Source: DATKEJ01 sp963768715 (GTDB lineage: Bacteria > Bacteroidota > Rhodothermia > Rhodothermales > DATKEJ01). From it: a stretch of 64,000 bases of DNA. Below, piece by piece: positions 16,679-23,615 of this stretch. Below the pieces are notes generated by a model, which saw nothing but the letters and a program-made list of their open reading frames with translations, was not told the origin of the DNA and ran no database searches. Location of the stretch: positions 310,001-374,000 of the forward strand of contig CAVYJC010000003.1 of NCBI GenBank assembly GCA_963768715.1. The letters run 5' to 3'. Both the position numbers and the translations under genes were made by a program. Every line of letters begins with the position of its first letter. The first letter of the stretch is position 1.

Positions 16679-16722
16679 TAGCGGCGAAGCGGCGTAGCGC
16701 GGGTCAATGCATGTTCGCCAGC

Positions 16723-16750
16723 TCTTAATTCTTAATCCTTAATTATTAAT
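16723..16750. repeat. Heptamer array, TCTTAAT family, containing a stop codon
   Basis: Four 7-bp units (TCTTAAT twice, CCTTAAT, TATTAAT). The final codons and the TAA stop (16739-16741) of the YdeI-like gene are inside it. Confidence 0.85.
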
Positions 16751-17329
16751 TACTTGTCGCAGCGGTTTGATCTTCACCCCATCGGCCGAATCGTTGATCA
16801 GCGTCTCGAGTCGTCTCTTGCGGGTATCTTCTCGTTTCGCGGTCATGACCCAATACGTCGCAGTACGTTGGTAGCCGGGCGGCATGGATTCAAAGTACTC
16901 CCACGCTCTCGCGTTGGATCGAAATTGTTTCTCAAATTCCTCGCTGAATACCGCCTCGTGCCGCTGCTCGTAACTGTACACGGCCGTCTTGTGCTCGAGG
17001 CGCGCTTTGTAGGCCCGCATGCCCGAGGGACGCATCCGCTTTTGCCGGATCATCTCCTCGACGCGCTCGATGTTTCGGGCACTCCAGTTCGAGGTCGGTT
17101 TTCGAGGTGAGAAACGGATCTTGTAGCTGACCTCGTCGTGGCTTTTCCGGAGCCCGTCAATCCATCCGACACAGAGCGCCTCATCCACCGACTCGGGCCA
17201 CGTGATCGAGGGTCGGCCCGAATCCTTCTTGTAGAAACCGACCCACTGGACGTCGACTTTGTCGTGGTTCTCCTCCAGCCACTCACGGAAGTCGGCGGGC
17301 GTGGGGAAGAATACCAGGTCGTTGCTCAT
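16739..17329 (-). CDS. YdeI/OmpD-associated (OmdA) family protein
   Basis: A 196-residue protein whose sequence fits the YdeI/OmdA family: WLEENHDKVDVQWVGFYKK, SVDEALCVGWIDGLRK, RFSPRKPTSNWSARNIERVE and a basic C-terminal TAKREDTRKRRLETLI. Family members are small soluble proteins linked to bacteriocin or antimicrobial-peptide tolerance, but the mechanism is unknown. I start at the ATG at 17329 because MSNDLVFFPTPADFREW is the natural N-terminus. The last residues VINN are encoded by the TCTTAAT array. Confidence 0.85.
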   Translation of the reverse strand: MSNDLVFFPTPADFREWLEENHDKVDVQWVGFYKKDSGRPSITWPESVDEALCVGWIDGLRKSHDEVSYKIRFSPRKPTSNWSARNIERVEEMIRQKRMRPSGMRAYKARLEHKTAVYSYEQRHEAVFSEEFEKQFRSNARAWEYFESMPPGYQRTATYWVMTAKREDTRKRRLETLINDSADGVKIKPLRQVINN

Positions 17330-17340
17330 GCTGAACCGAA

Positions 17341-17368
17341 TGCAAAATTCAAAATGCAAAACGCAAAA
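17341..17368. repeat. Heptamer array, CAAAA family
   Basis: Four 7-bp units (TGCAAAA twice, TTCAAAA, CGCAAAA), 11 bp upstream of the YdeI-like start codon. The placement parallels the array in front of lemA. Confidence 0.85.
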
Positions 17369-17383
17369 TGGCCGACGGTCTCA

Positions 17384-17431
17384 TTGTCTGGTTGTCTACC
17401 CGTCTTCTCGTCTGCCCGACGGCTGGTCTCT
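17384..17431. repeat. Octamer array, NNGTCTNN phase
   Basis: Six 8-bp units; GTCT recurs every 8 bp (TTGTCTGG, TTGTCTAC, CCGTCTTC, TCGTCTGC, a diverged unit, TGGTCTCT). Confidence 0.7.
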
Positions 17432-17452
17432 CCACCATTCGAAGGCTGCACA

Positions 17453-17473
17453 TCGAACCTCGAACTTCAAACC
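17453..17473. repeat. Short heptamer array, TCGAACC family
   Basis: Three 7-bp units (TCGAACC, TCGAACT, TCAAACC), ending 3 bp from the DUF3224 gene stop codon. Confidence 0.7.
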
Positions 17474-17476
17474 TTA

Positions 17477-17863
17477 TCACAGATCGTAATCAAATGAGTA
17501 ATAATGCTGTCCATCTTCGATCCGAATGTCCATGATGCCGGAGAGTCCTTCCAAGTCATCCGTGCCGGAATCAGGGACTACCGTGATGCTCAAACGTTGT
17601 TCGCCGCCGGCCATGGTACCGCTGTGCTGGAGGACGAACGTGCCTTCGCGGCCGTTGAGCTTGCCGGCTACACGTTCGATGGCGACGTATCCGGCGGATC
17701 CCTCGACGTCGGTCCGTGCGCTAAGCATCTCGCCCGAACTCGTCGCCTCCAAATCCCCATGGAATTCCTTGTCGATTGAAAGGCGACCCCGTTTCGAGTC
17801 CGCCTCCTCGTCATGGAGTGGAAGGGGAAGGAGCTTAACCTCGAAAGTGCCGGTGGCTTTCAC
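17477..17863 (-). CDS. DUF3224 family protein
   Basis: A 128-residue soluble protein matching the DUF3224 pattern: it opens with MKATGTFEVKLLPLP, then FHGDLEATSSGEMLSA, GYVAIERVAGKLNGREGTF and VLQHSGTMAGGEQRL, and ends with a hydrophobic strand pair. The family is an all-beta barrel of unknown function, often encoded in accessory regions. It stands alone between two repeat regions. No catalytic residues can be argued from sequence. Confidence 0.85.
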   Translation of the reverse strand: MKATGTFEVKLLPLPLHDEEADSKRGRLSIDKEFHGDLEATSSGEMLSARTDVEGSAGYVAIERVAGKLNGREGTFVLQHSGTMAGGEQRLSITVVPDSGTDDLEGLSGIMDIRIEDGQHYYSFDYDL

Positions 17864-17947
17864 GTGATTGCGGTTTGTCTGGTTGATTCGTGGGATCAGG
17901 GAATAAACATATTATACACATATGTGAAGTGCAAGGGTTCGGACACT

Positions 17948-17995
17948 GAGTCTTCGGGTCGTCGGGTCTTAGGGTCGTCGAGTCTTAGAGTCCAT
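17948..17995. repeat. Octamer array, GGGTCGTC family
   Basis: Six 8-bp units (GAGTCTTC, GGGTCGTC twice, GGGTCTTA, GAGTCTTA, GAGTCCAT) with GTC in fixed register. Confidence 0.8.
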
Positions 17996-18003
17996 CCGAT
18001 CAT

Positions 18004-18064
18004 GCAGACTCGCAGGCTTGCAGACTCGCAGACTTGCAGACCCCGGACCCCGGACCCCGGACGC
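18004..18064. repeat. Composite array that switches from 8-mers to 7-mers
   Basis: Five 8-bp units of the GCAGACTC type are followed without a gap by three 7-bp CGGACCC-type units. The array ends one base before the stop codon of the uracil-DNA glycosylase gene (18066-18068). Confidence 0.85.
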
Positions 18065-18065
18065 T

Positions 18066-18647
18066 CTACAACACTTCCCGTACTCGATCGCGAAGCGCCG
18101 GGAGCAGTTCTTCTTCGAACCACGGATTCTTCCTCAGCCAGATGTTGTTTCTGGGGCTCGGGTGCGGCATCGGCACGAGGCGGGGCCAGTGGTTGCGCCA
18201 GTTACGTACCACGTCTGTGAGCGAATCCTTCGTTTTGCCGAGGTGATATTCCTGTGCGTAGCGGCCGATCACGAGCGTCAGCTGGACGTCCGGCAGGGAT
18301 GCGAGCAGCTTCTCGCGCCAGGCGGGTGCGCATTCGGGTCTCGGCGGAAGGTCTCCCGACTTTCCCGTGCCGGGATAGCAGAAGCCCATCGGCAGGATGG
18401 CGACTTTCGCCGGATCATAGAACGTCTGCCGGTCGACGCCCATCCACTCCCGCAGGCGGTCGCCGCTTGCGTCCTCGAACGGCACGCCCGACTCGTGGAC
18501 CTTTCGTCCGGGCGCCTGCCCAGCGATCAGGATTCGCGCATCGGGGTGGACTTGCAGCACGGGTCGAGGTCCGTACGGCAGGTGCTCGGCGCAGAGGGTG
18601 CAGGCGCGGACTTCGGCTAGGAGCGATGAAGACGTTCCGGGTTCCAT
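18066..18647 (-). CDS. Uracil-DNA glycosylase superfamily protein (family 4-like)
   Basis: A 193-residue member of the uracil-DNA glycosylase fold, expected to remove uracil or a related damaged base from DNA. The motif GQAPG (about 43-47) stands in for the family 4 GEAPG motif, and HPSPRN (about 162-167) is the second active-site motif. Four cysteines with spacing C16-x2-C19-x70-C90-x15-C106 fit the iron-sulfur ligands of family 4 enzymes. Both the start codon (18645-18647) and the stop codon lie in or against repeat arrays, so the true start could be a few codons inside. Confidence 0.85.
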   Translation of the reverse strand: MEPGTSSSLLAEVRACTLCAEHLPYGPRPVLQVHPDARILIAGQAPGRKVHESGVPFEDASGDRLREWMGVDRQTFYDPAKVAILPMGFCYPGTGKSGDLPPRPECAPAWREKLLASLPDVQLTLVIGRYAQEYHLGKTKDSLTDVVRNWRNHWPRLVPMPHPSPRNNIWLRKNPWFEEELLPALRDRVREVL

Positions 18648-18668
18648 GTTCGATGTTCCAGGCTTGCG
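18634..18668. repeat. Heptamer array, GTTCCAN family, containing a start codon
   Basis: Five 7-bp units (GTTCCGG, GTTCCAT, GTTCGAT, GTTCCAG, GCTTGCG). The ATG of the uracil-DNA glycosylase gene is the end of unit two read on the minus strand. Confidence 0.85.
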
Positions 18669-18719
18669 CGAACGAACCGGAGTCGAGAAGATAGGGTGAG
18701 ACTCGATCTACCGTGGAGG

Positions 18720-18768
18720 TCATTCCGCGTTCATCATTCCTCATTCCGTATTTCGGAATTTCGGATTC
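18720..18768. repeat. Heptamer tract, TCATTCC family
   Basis: Seven 7-bp units, of which three are TCATTCC and the others are diverged (GCGTTCA, GTATTTC, GGAATTT, CGGATTC). It runs into the palindrome at 18773. It is part of the 329 bp gene-free stretch 18648-18976, which holds only repeats and a terminator. Confidence 0.7.
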
Positions 18769-18772
18769 CTGG

Positions 18773-18792
18773 ATCCCCGCTTTCGCGGGGAT
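18773..18792. repeat. Dispersed palindrome of the 'PAKAGIQ' type
   Basis: Arms ATCCCCGC and GCGGGGAT flank a TTTC loop. On the minus strand with its flanks it translates as VIPAKAGIQ, a signature of a palindromic repeat scattered in many bacterial genomes. A second, weaker CCCC/GGGG inverted repeat follows at 18795-18811. Confidence 0.8.
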
Positions 18793-18840
18793 GACCCCTC
18801 GTCGCTCGGGGCAGCTCCACGGACGCGGACACCGGACGAG

Positions 18841-18868
18841 GTACGGGCGAACAATCATTCGCCCCTAC
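18841..18868. repeat. Inverted repeat, GGGCGAA/TTCGCCC
   Basis: Arms GTACGGGCGAA and TTCGCCCCTAC flank a 6-nt loop, with one mismatch. It resembles short dispersed palindromes found between genes in many bacteria. Confidence 0.7.
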
Positions 18869-18878
18869 CTACGTCCCC

Positions 18879-18913
18879 ATTCTGCGTTTTGAATTCTGAA
18901 TTTTGAATTGAAA
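18879..18913. repeat. Heptamer array, ATTCTGA/ATTTTGA family
   Basis: Five 7-bp units (ATTCTGC, GTTTTGA, ATTCTGA, ATTTTGA, ATTGAAA) directly beyond the rplQ terminator. Read on the other strand they are CAAAA- and CAGAAT-type words. Confidence 0.8.
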
Positions 18914-18947
18914 CAAGAAGGCCCCGCCACTTAGAGCGACGGGGCCA
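18908..18947 (-). terminator. Intrinsic terminator after the ribosomal cluster
   Basis: On the minus strand a 7-bp stem GGCCCCG/CGGGGCC (18920-18946) with a 13-nt loop is followed by the T-rich stretch TTCTTGTTTC. It lies about 30 bp past the rplQ stop and should end the alpha-operon transcript. Confidence 0.8.
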
Positions 18948-18976
18948 TTCGACGGAGATTACGGTATCCCGGCGGG

Positions 18977-19813
18977 CTACTTCTTCTCGTCGTCCTCCTC
19001 CTCAGCAGCCTCGTCGTCTGCCGCTTCCGCTTCGGCGGCCGGTCCCTCGGCGCCTTCTGCATCCGCTTCAGATTCCTCAACGGCTGCTTCCGCCTCCTCG
19101 ACCGTTGCCACGGTCTCGGAACTCGGTCCGTCTTCAACGACCTCCTCAACGGCTTCGGCTGCGTCTTCAACGACCTCTTCTGTCGTTTCGACGGCGGCCT
19201 CAGCCACATCTTTTGCCTTTTCGGCTACATCTGTCGCAGTTTCCTCGACGGCCTCGACCGCATCAGAAACCTCGGCAGCGGCTTCTTCCACGACTTCTTC
19301 GATCGTCTCTTCCGCTTCTTCGACGGCTTCTTTGGCTACTTTGACTGCGGCGGCGGCGGTTGCCTTGGCGGTTCCGGCATCCGACTTCTTGCGACGACTG
19401 CCGCGGCGCGTCTTCTTCTTCGCGCTGCTGCCACCCGAACCGTCGGGTTTGACGTCGTTGTAGTCGACCAACTCGATCAGCGCCACTTCGGCGCCATCGC
19501 CTTGACGGCGACCGAGCTTGATGACCCGTGTGTAACCGCCGGGACGATCCGCAATTTTCTCTGCGACCTCCCCAAAGAGGGTGGTTACCGAGCTCTTATC
19601 CTGCAAGTAGCGAAAGACCTGGCGGCGATTGTGCACCGTGTCGCTCTTCGCACGGTTGATCAACGGCTCGACAAATCCGCGCAGCGCCTTCGCCTTCTGA
19701 TAAGTGGTGGTAATCCGCTTATGCTCAATGAGGGCATTCGACAGGGCCGCCAAGGTGGCCTTGCGGTGCGCCGAGGTCCGCCCCAGCTTCTTGATTTTCT
19801 TACCGTGTCTCAT
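18977..19813 (-). CDS. rplQ: 50S ribosomal protein L17 with a long acidic extension
   Basis: A 278-residue L17; the family is usually 115-130 residues. Residues 1-120 are a complete L17 domain (MRHGKKIKKLGRTSAHRKA, RVIKLGRRQGDGAEVALIEL). A basic linker (about 131-143, KKKTRRGSRRKK) follows. Then about 130 residues of almost only Ala, Glu, Val, Asp and Thr, with repeats like EEVVEEAAAE and EEVVEDAAE, predict a long acidic helix. The reading frame is intact. It is the last gene of the alpha operon, 50 bp after rpoA. Confidence 0.95.
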   Translation of the reverse strand: MRHGKKIKKLGRTSAHRKATLAALSNALIEHKRITTTYQKAKALRGFVEPLINRAKSDTVHNRRQVFRYLQDKSSVTTLFGEVAEKIADRPGGYTRVIKLGRRQGDGAEVALIELVDYNDVKPDGSGGSSAKKKTRRGSRRKKSDAGTAKATAAAAVKVAKEAVEEAEETIEEVVEEAAAEVSDAVEAVEETATDVAEKAKDVAEAAVETTEEVVEDAAEAVEEVVEDGPSSETVATVEEAEAAVEESEADAEGAEGPAAEAEAADDEAAEEEDDEKK

Positions 19814-19863
19814 TCCCGGTTCTCAATTCATATCCCAGCGGCCCGATTCGCGGTCCGCTGCGG

Positions 19864-20898
19864 TCAGTTTACGTTATCGACGTACTTCTCGACTTCCATT
19901 CCGAACTTGAGGCCGCGCTCTTCGAGCACTTCCATCAGTTCCTGCAGCGACTTCCGTCCAAAGTTGCGGAACTTCAGCATCTCCGACTCTTCGCGGCGAA
20001 CGAGATCGCCGATCGTCTTGATGTTCGCGGCTTTCAGGCAGTTGTGGGCACGAACCGACAGGTCGAGCTCGTCCACGCTCTGCATGAACAGCCCACGCAT
20101 GCGCTGCACTTCGGCATCGACCTCTTTTTCCTGAACGACGGGTTCGGGTTCCTGGTCGACCTTGATGAAGAGCGACACATGATCGCGAAGAATCATCGCA
20201 GCCTGCGTGATCGCCTCCTCCGGCGTCACCGATCCGTCGGTGGCGACCTCGATGAGGAGGCGCTCGTAGTCGATCTTCTGACCGACCCGCGTCTGGGTGA
20301 CGTTATACTTCACGTTTTTGATGGGCGTGAAGATGGAATCAATCGCGATGACGCCGATAGGATCGTCGGCTCGCTTGTTCTCGTCAGCCGGCACATAGCC
20401 TCGGCCGCGTCCCACGCGAAGCTCGATGAGGAGCGTCGTTCCATCGGAAATGGTCGCGATGTGATGATCCGGATTGAGGATCTCGTAGTCGTTCGAAACC
20501 TTCAGGATGTCTCCCGCGGTCCACGACCCGGGTCCCTTCAATTCGAGCGAGACATTCGATTCACCCGTTCCCGTCGACTTTAGGCGCACACCCTTAAGGT
20601 TCAGGATGACGTCGGCTACGTCTTCGGAAACGCCTGGAATGGTCGAAAACTCATGCTGCACGCCATCGATGCGCAGCGCGGTAATTGCCACTCCCTGGAG
20701 AGAGGACAGCATGACGCGGCGAAAGGCGTTGCCGATCGTAATGCCATATCCACGCTCCAGCGGTTGAATCGCAAAACGCCCGAGCGTATCGGTGGACTCT
20801 TCGACCTGCACGCCGTCCGGCATCTGGATTCCGTATTCATTCATTTGCTTGGCAGTTTGGTTGTTCGTCGCTTCCCCACGCGATGGGAAGGACTCCAT
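19864..20898 (-). CDS. rpoA: DNA-directed RNA polymerase subunit alpha
   Basis: 344 residues. The N-terminal assembly domain has LERGYGITIGNAFRRVMLSS and ALRIDGVQHEFSTIPGV. The C-terminal domain (LDLSVRAHNCLKAANI, GRKSLQELMEVLEERGL) contacts upstream DNA and activators. The ATG at 20898 overlaps the rpsD stop as TAATG. Homologs begin near MNEYGIQMPDG, so the ATG at 20844 may be the true start (326 residues). Confidence 0.95.
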   Translation of the reverse strand: MESFPSRGEATNNQTAKQMNEYGIQMPDGVQVEESTDTLGRFAIQPLERGYGITIGNAFRRVMLSSLQGVAITALRIDGVQHEFSTIPGVSEDVADVILNLKGVRLKSTGTGESNVSLELKGPGSWTAGDILKVSNDYEILNPDHHIATISDGTTLLIELRVGRGRGYVPADENKRADDPIGVIAIDSIFTPIKNVKYNVTQTRVGQKIDYERLLIEVATDGSVTPEEAITQAAMILRDHVSLFIKVDQEPEPVVQEKEVDAEVQRMRGLFMQSVDELDLSVRAHNCLKAANIKTIGDLVRREESEMLKFRNFGRKSLQELMEVLEERGLKFGMEVEKYVDNVN

Positions 20899-21500
20899 TA
20901 CTTCGAGTACAACTCGACAATCAATTGTTCACGGATATTCTCCGGAATATCTTCGCGGCTCGGCACACTCAGAAACTTGCCCTGAAGTGACTTTCTGTCG
21001 ACTTCGAGCCAGGGATACGACCTCCGGCCGCTTTTGACGGAGTCATTGATCACGACGAGGTGTTTGCTTCGGGGGCGAACCGCCACGATGTCGCCGGCTC
21101 TGAGCTGGAAGCCCGGGAAGCTGACGACCTGATCATTCACCATGATGTGGCGGTGGGTAACAAGCTGACGCGCTTGTCTCCGTGTCACACCGAAACCCAT
21201 GCGAAATACGGTATTGTCCAGGCGAGACTCCAAGAAGCGAAGCAGGTTTTCACCTGTGACGCCCTTCAGGCTCGCGGCCTTCTTGAACAGGTTGCGGAAC
21301 GGACGTTCGAGAAGGCCATAGGTGTATTTCGCCTTCTGCTTCTCCTTCAGCTGGATCGCATACTCACTTTCCTTCGAGCGTCTCGAAGGACCGTGTTGTC
21401 CGGGTCCATACGGCTTTCTTTCGAGCGAATTACTCGGTCCGAAAATCGGCTCTCGAAATCGCCTCGCAATCTTCTGCTTTGGGCCTCTATAGCGGGCCAT
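20898..21500 (-). CDS. rpsD: 30S ribosomal protein S4
   Basis: 200 residues with the normal S4 layout: MARYRGPKQKIARRFREPIF, the S4 RNA-binding domain ESRLDNTVFRMGFGVTRRQA and the C-terminal IPENIREQLIVELYSK. It has no zinc-binding cysteines in the N-terminal region. S4 nucleates 16S assembly and in some bacteria represses its own operon. It lies 45 bp after rpsK and overlaps rpoA by one base. Confidence 0.96.
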   Translation of the reverse strand: MARYRGPKQKIARRFREPIFGPSNSLERKPYGPGQHGPSRRSKESEYAIQLKEKQKAKYTYGLLERPFRNLFKKAASLKGVTGENLLRFLESRLDNTVFRMGFGVTRRQARQLVTHRHIMVNDQVVSFPGFQLRAGDIVAVRPRSKHLVVINDSVKSGRRSYPWLEVDRKSLQGKFLSVPSREDIPENIREQLIVELYSK

Positions 21501-21545
21501 AGTTCGTTAAGCTGTTTGGTTGTCGTTGTCAGTCGGCTTGGGAAG

Positions 21546-21950
21546 TCAGACCCGTCGTCGTTTGGGAGGCCGGCATCCGTTGTGCGGAATCGGCGTGATG
21601 TCCCGAATCGTGTTGATTTCCAGTCCGGCGGTCGCAAGGGCGCGGATGGCCGACTCTCTGCCCGACCCTGGTCCTTTCACGAACACGTCGATTCGACGAA
21701 GCCCCAGTTCGTAGGCTTCGCGAGCGGCTTCCGATGCCGAGACCTGCGCCGCATAGGGCGTATTCTTCCGGCTTCCCCGGAATCCCCGCTTACCGGAACT
21801 CGACCAGGCCACGGTATTTCCTTCCGCGTCGGTGATCGTCACCATGACGTTATTGAAGGTCGCCTTGATGTAAGCCGCGCCTTCGGGTGAAACGCCGGTC
21901 TTCTTCCGTCGAGCACGAGGCGCAGATTTCTTTGTGGTTTGCTTTGCCAT
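21546..21950 (-). CDS. rpsK: 30S ribosomal protein S11
   Basis: 134 residues. After a basic start (MAKQTTKKSAPRARRKKTGV) come the S11 core GAAYIKATFNNVMVTITDAE and VKGPGSGRESAIRALATAGL. It ends with PIPHNGCRPPKRRRV, the tail that binds 16S RNA at the platform. It lies 66 bp after rpsM and 45 bp before rpsD. Confidence 0.97.
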   Translation of the reverse strand: MAKQTTKKSAPRARRKKTGVSPEGAAYIKATFNNVMVTITDAEGNTVAWSSSGKRGFRGSRKNTPYAAQVSASEAAREAYELGLRRIDVFVKGPGSGRESAIRALATAGLEINTIRDITPIPHNGCRPPKRRRV

Positions 21951-22016
21951 AAGTGTGAATCAATTTCTATTTCAGACATGCCTGCGGCATGTCCCCACAG
22001 CGGGATCCGTGTCGGA

Positions 22017-22397
22017 TTACTTCTTCGGAGCGGCCTTCTTACCAGCCACGGTTCGCTTGCGTCCCTTCCGGGTGCGGGCATTCGTCTTCGTTCGCTGCCC
22101 TCTAACCGGCAGACCCCGTCGATGCCGCAGCCCGCGGTAACATCCGATATCGCTCAAGCGCTTGATGTTGAGTTGGACGTCCGAGCGCAACGTCCCCTCG
22201 ACCATATACTGGTCTTCGATGATCTGGCGTATCCGACGGGTTTCGTCTTCCGTCCAGTCGTCGGTTTTCCGGAACGCGTCGATATCCGCCTTCTGCAGAA
22301 TCTCGCGCGCTCTGGACCGACCCACGCCGAAAATGGCGGTGAGTGCAAACTCGCCCCTTTTGTGCGGCGGTAGGTCTACTCCGGCAATTCGTGGCAT
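22017..22397 (-). CDS. rpsM: 30S ribosomal protein S13
   Basis: 126 residues. MPRIAGVDLPPHKRGEFALT and the helix-two-turn-helix GVGRSRAREILQKADID are followed by GLRHRRGLPVRGQRTKTNAR. A lysine-rich tail reaches the P-site tRNA. S13 also contacts the 50S head bridge. It follows rpmJ after 51 bp, as in most alpha operons. Confidence 0.97.
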   Translation of the reverse strand: MPRIAGVDLPPHKRGEFALTAIFGVGRSRAREILQKADIDAFRKTDDWTEDETRRIRQIIEDQYMVEGTLRSDVQLNIKRLSDIGCYRGLRHRRGLPVRGQRTKTNARTRKGRKRTVAGKKAAPKK

Positions 22398-22448
22398 ATC
22401 AGTCTTTCGTTTTCAGCACTGGATCGTTTGAGGATCCGCGTGCGGCTC

Positions 22449-22565
22449 TTATCCCTGCCGCTGCTTGTTCTTGGGATTCTTCTTATTGATGATGTAGATG
22501 CGCCCCTTGCGACGGACAATCTTGTCCTCCGCACTGCGCTTCTTCACACTGGCTCTAACTTTCAT
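22449..22565 (-). CDS. rpmJ: 50S ribosomal protein L36, cysteine-free form
   Basis: A 38-residue protein that starts MKVRASVKKRSAEDKIVRRK and ends NPKNKQRQG. The zinc ribbon cysteines and histidine of the C+ form are all replaced, so this is a zinc-independent (C-) L36. Bacteroidota usually keep one cysteine at the position that is D or K here. It sits between infA (21 bp) and rpsM (51 bp), as expected. No second, zinc-binding copy is visible in the window. Confidence 0.93.
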   Translation of the reverse strand: MKVRASVKKRSAEDKIVRRKGRIYIINKKNPKNKQRQG

Positions 22566-22586
22566 TTCAAACGCTCCTAAGCTCAA

Positions 22587-22805
22587 TTACTTGTACCGGT
22601 AAACGATCCGGCCTTTAGTCAAATCATATGGCGAAAGCTCAACGGCTACCCTATCACCTGGCAGAATGCGAATGAAGTGCATCCGCATCTTGCCGGACAA
22701 TAGCCCCAATATTTCGTGGCCGCTCTCAAGGCGCAGTCTAAACTGTGCATTCGCCAGCGCTTCAAGTACGACGCCATCCTGCTTAATCGGCTGCTGTTTC
22801 GCCAT
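22587..22805 (-). CDS. infA: Translation initiation factor IF-1
   Basis: 72 residues, the normal IF-1 size: MAKQQPIKQDGVVLEALAN, then GHEILGLLSGKMRMHFIRI and the OB-fold end SPYDLTKGRIVYRYK. I use the ATG at 22805; an in-frame ATG four codons upstream is less likely. The start overlaps the map 3' end by 23 bp, so translation may be coupled. IF-1 blocks the A site during initiation. Confidence 0.95.
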   Translation of the reverse strand: MAKQQPIKQDGVVLEALANAQFRLRLESGHEILGLLSGKMRMHFIRILPGDRVAVELSPYDLTKGRIVYRYK

Positions 22806-23610
22806 AAGCAAATTCAAGTCTGTAAGGCGGTTCGACTACCTCTTCGATGTAGTCGAACGTACTCAGCACCTCGGCTTCACCCTGCCGAACAACCATCATA
22901 TGTTCATAGTGCGCACAAACCGATCCGTCGGCCGTTCTCACCGTCCACCCGTCATCATCAGACGACACCTTGTTCGTGCCAAGCGTGATCATCGGCTCAA
23001 TGCAGATCGTCATACCCACCTTGAGCTTTCGCCCGGTACCCTGGCGACCAACATTCGGCACCTGCGGCTCCTCATGGAGCGTCTTGCCGATGCCGTGGCC
23101 GACCAATTCGTACACAACGCCGAATCCTTCGCTTTCGCACCGGCTCTGTACCGCATGCCCGATATCTCCGATCCGATTGCCCGCAACGGCCTCGGCGATG
23201 CCATCTTGCAAGGCATCGTGGGTCGTTCTCAGCAGTCGAACCTGATCGTCGGTAATGTCACCTACTGCAAACGTGTAGGCACTGTCACCGTAATAGCCAT
23301 CGACGATAACGCCGCAATCGATTGATACGACATCACCCGCCCGGATGATTCTTGAGCCGGGAATTCCATGCACAACTTCGTCATTGATCGACACGCAGAG
23401 CGTTGATGGATACGTCGCCGAACCCACTCGATAGCCTTTGAAAGCAGGCAACGCGTCGTTGTCTCGAATGAACGTCTCAGCGACGACGTCCAGCTCGGCC
23501 GTACTGATGCCTTCCACCAGGTGACGGGCCACCTCGCCGAGCGTTCGGCTGACGAGGTCGGCGCTCCGCCGCATGACATCAATTTCGCTATGGTCTTTCA
23601 GATGAATCAT
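22783..23610 (-). CDS. map: Type I methionine aminopeptidase
   Basis: A 275-residue enzyme that removes the initiator methionine. The metal ligands are recognisable in order: VSIDCGVIVDGYYGDSAYTF (two aspartates), GHGIGKTLHEEPQVPN (His), CIEPMITLG (Glu) and the final Glu in RQGEAEVLS. It lies between secY (5 bp) and infA, and the adk gene often found here in Firmicutes and proteobacterial variants is absent. Confidence 0.95.
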   Translation of the reverse strand: MIHLKDHSEIDVMRRSADLVSRTLGEVARHLVEGISTAELDVVAETFIRDNDALPAFKGYRVGSATYPSTLCVSINDEVVHGIPGSRIIRAGDVVSIDCGVIVDGYYGDSAYTFAVGDITDDQVRLLRTTHDALQDGIAEAVAGNRIGDIGHAVQSRCESEGFGVVYELVGHGIGKTLHEEPQVPNVGRQGTGRKLKVGMTICIEPMITLGTNKVSSDDDGWTVRTADGSVCAHYEHMMVVRQGEAEVLSTFDYIEEVVEPPYRLEFAYGETAAD

Positions 23611-23615
23611 AATGT

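Noticed and set aside
18415..18858. Open frame containing VIPAKAGIQ
   Set aside because: It is translation of a dispersed palindrome, heptamers and the antisense start of the glycosylase gene, not a protein gene.
14278..18913. CRISPR array
   Set aside because: Units are 7-8 bp without spacers and there are no cas genes.
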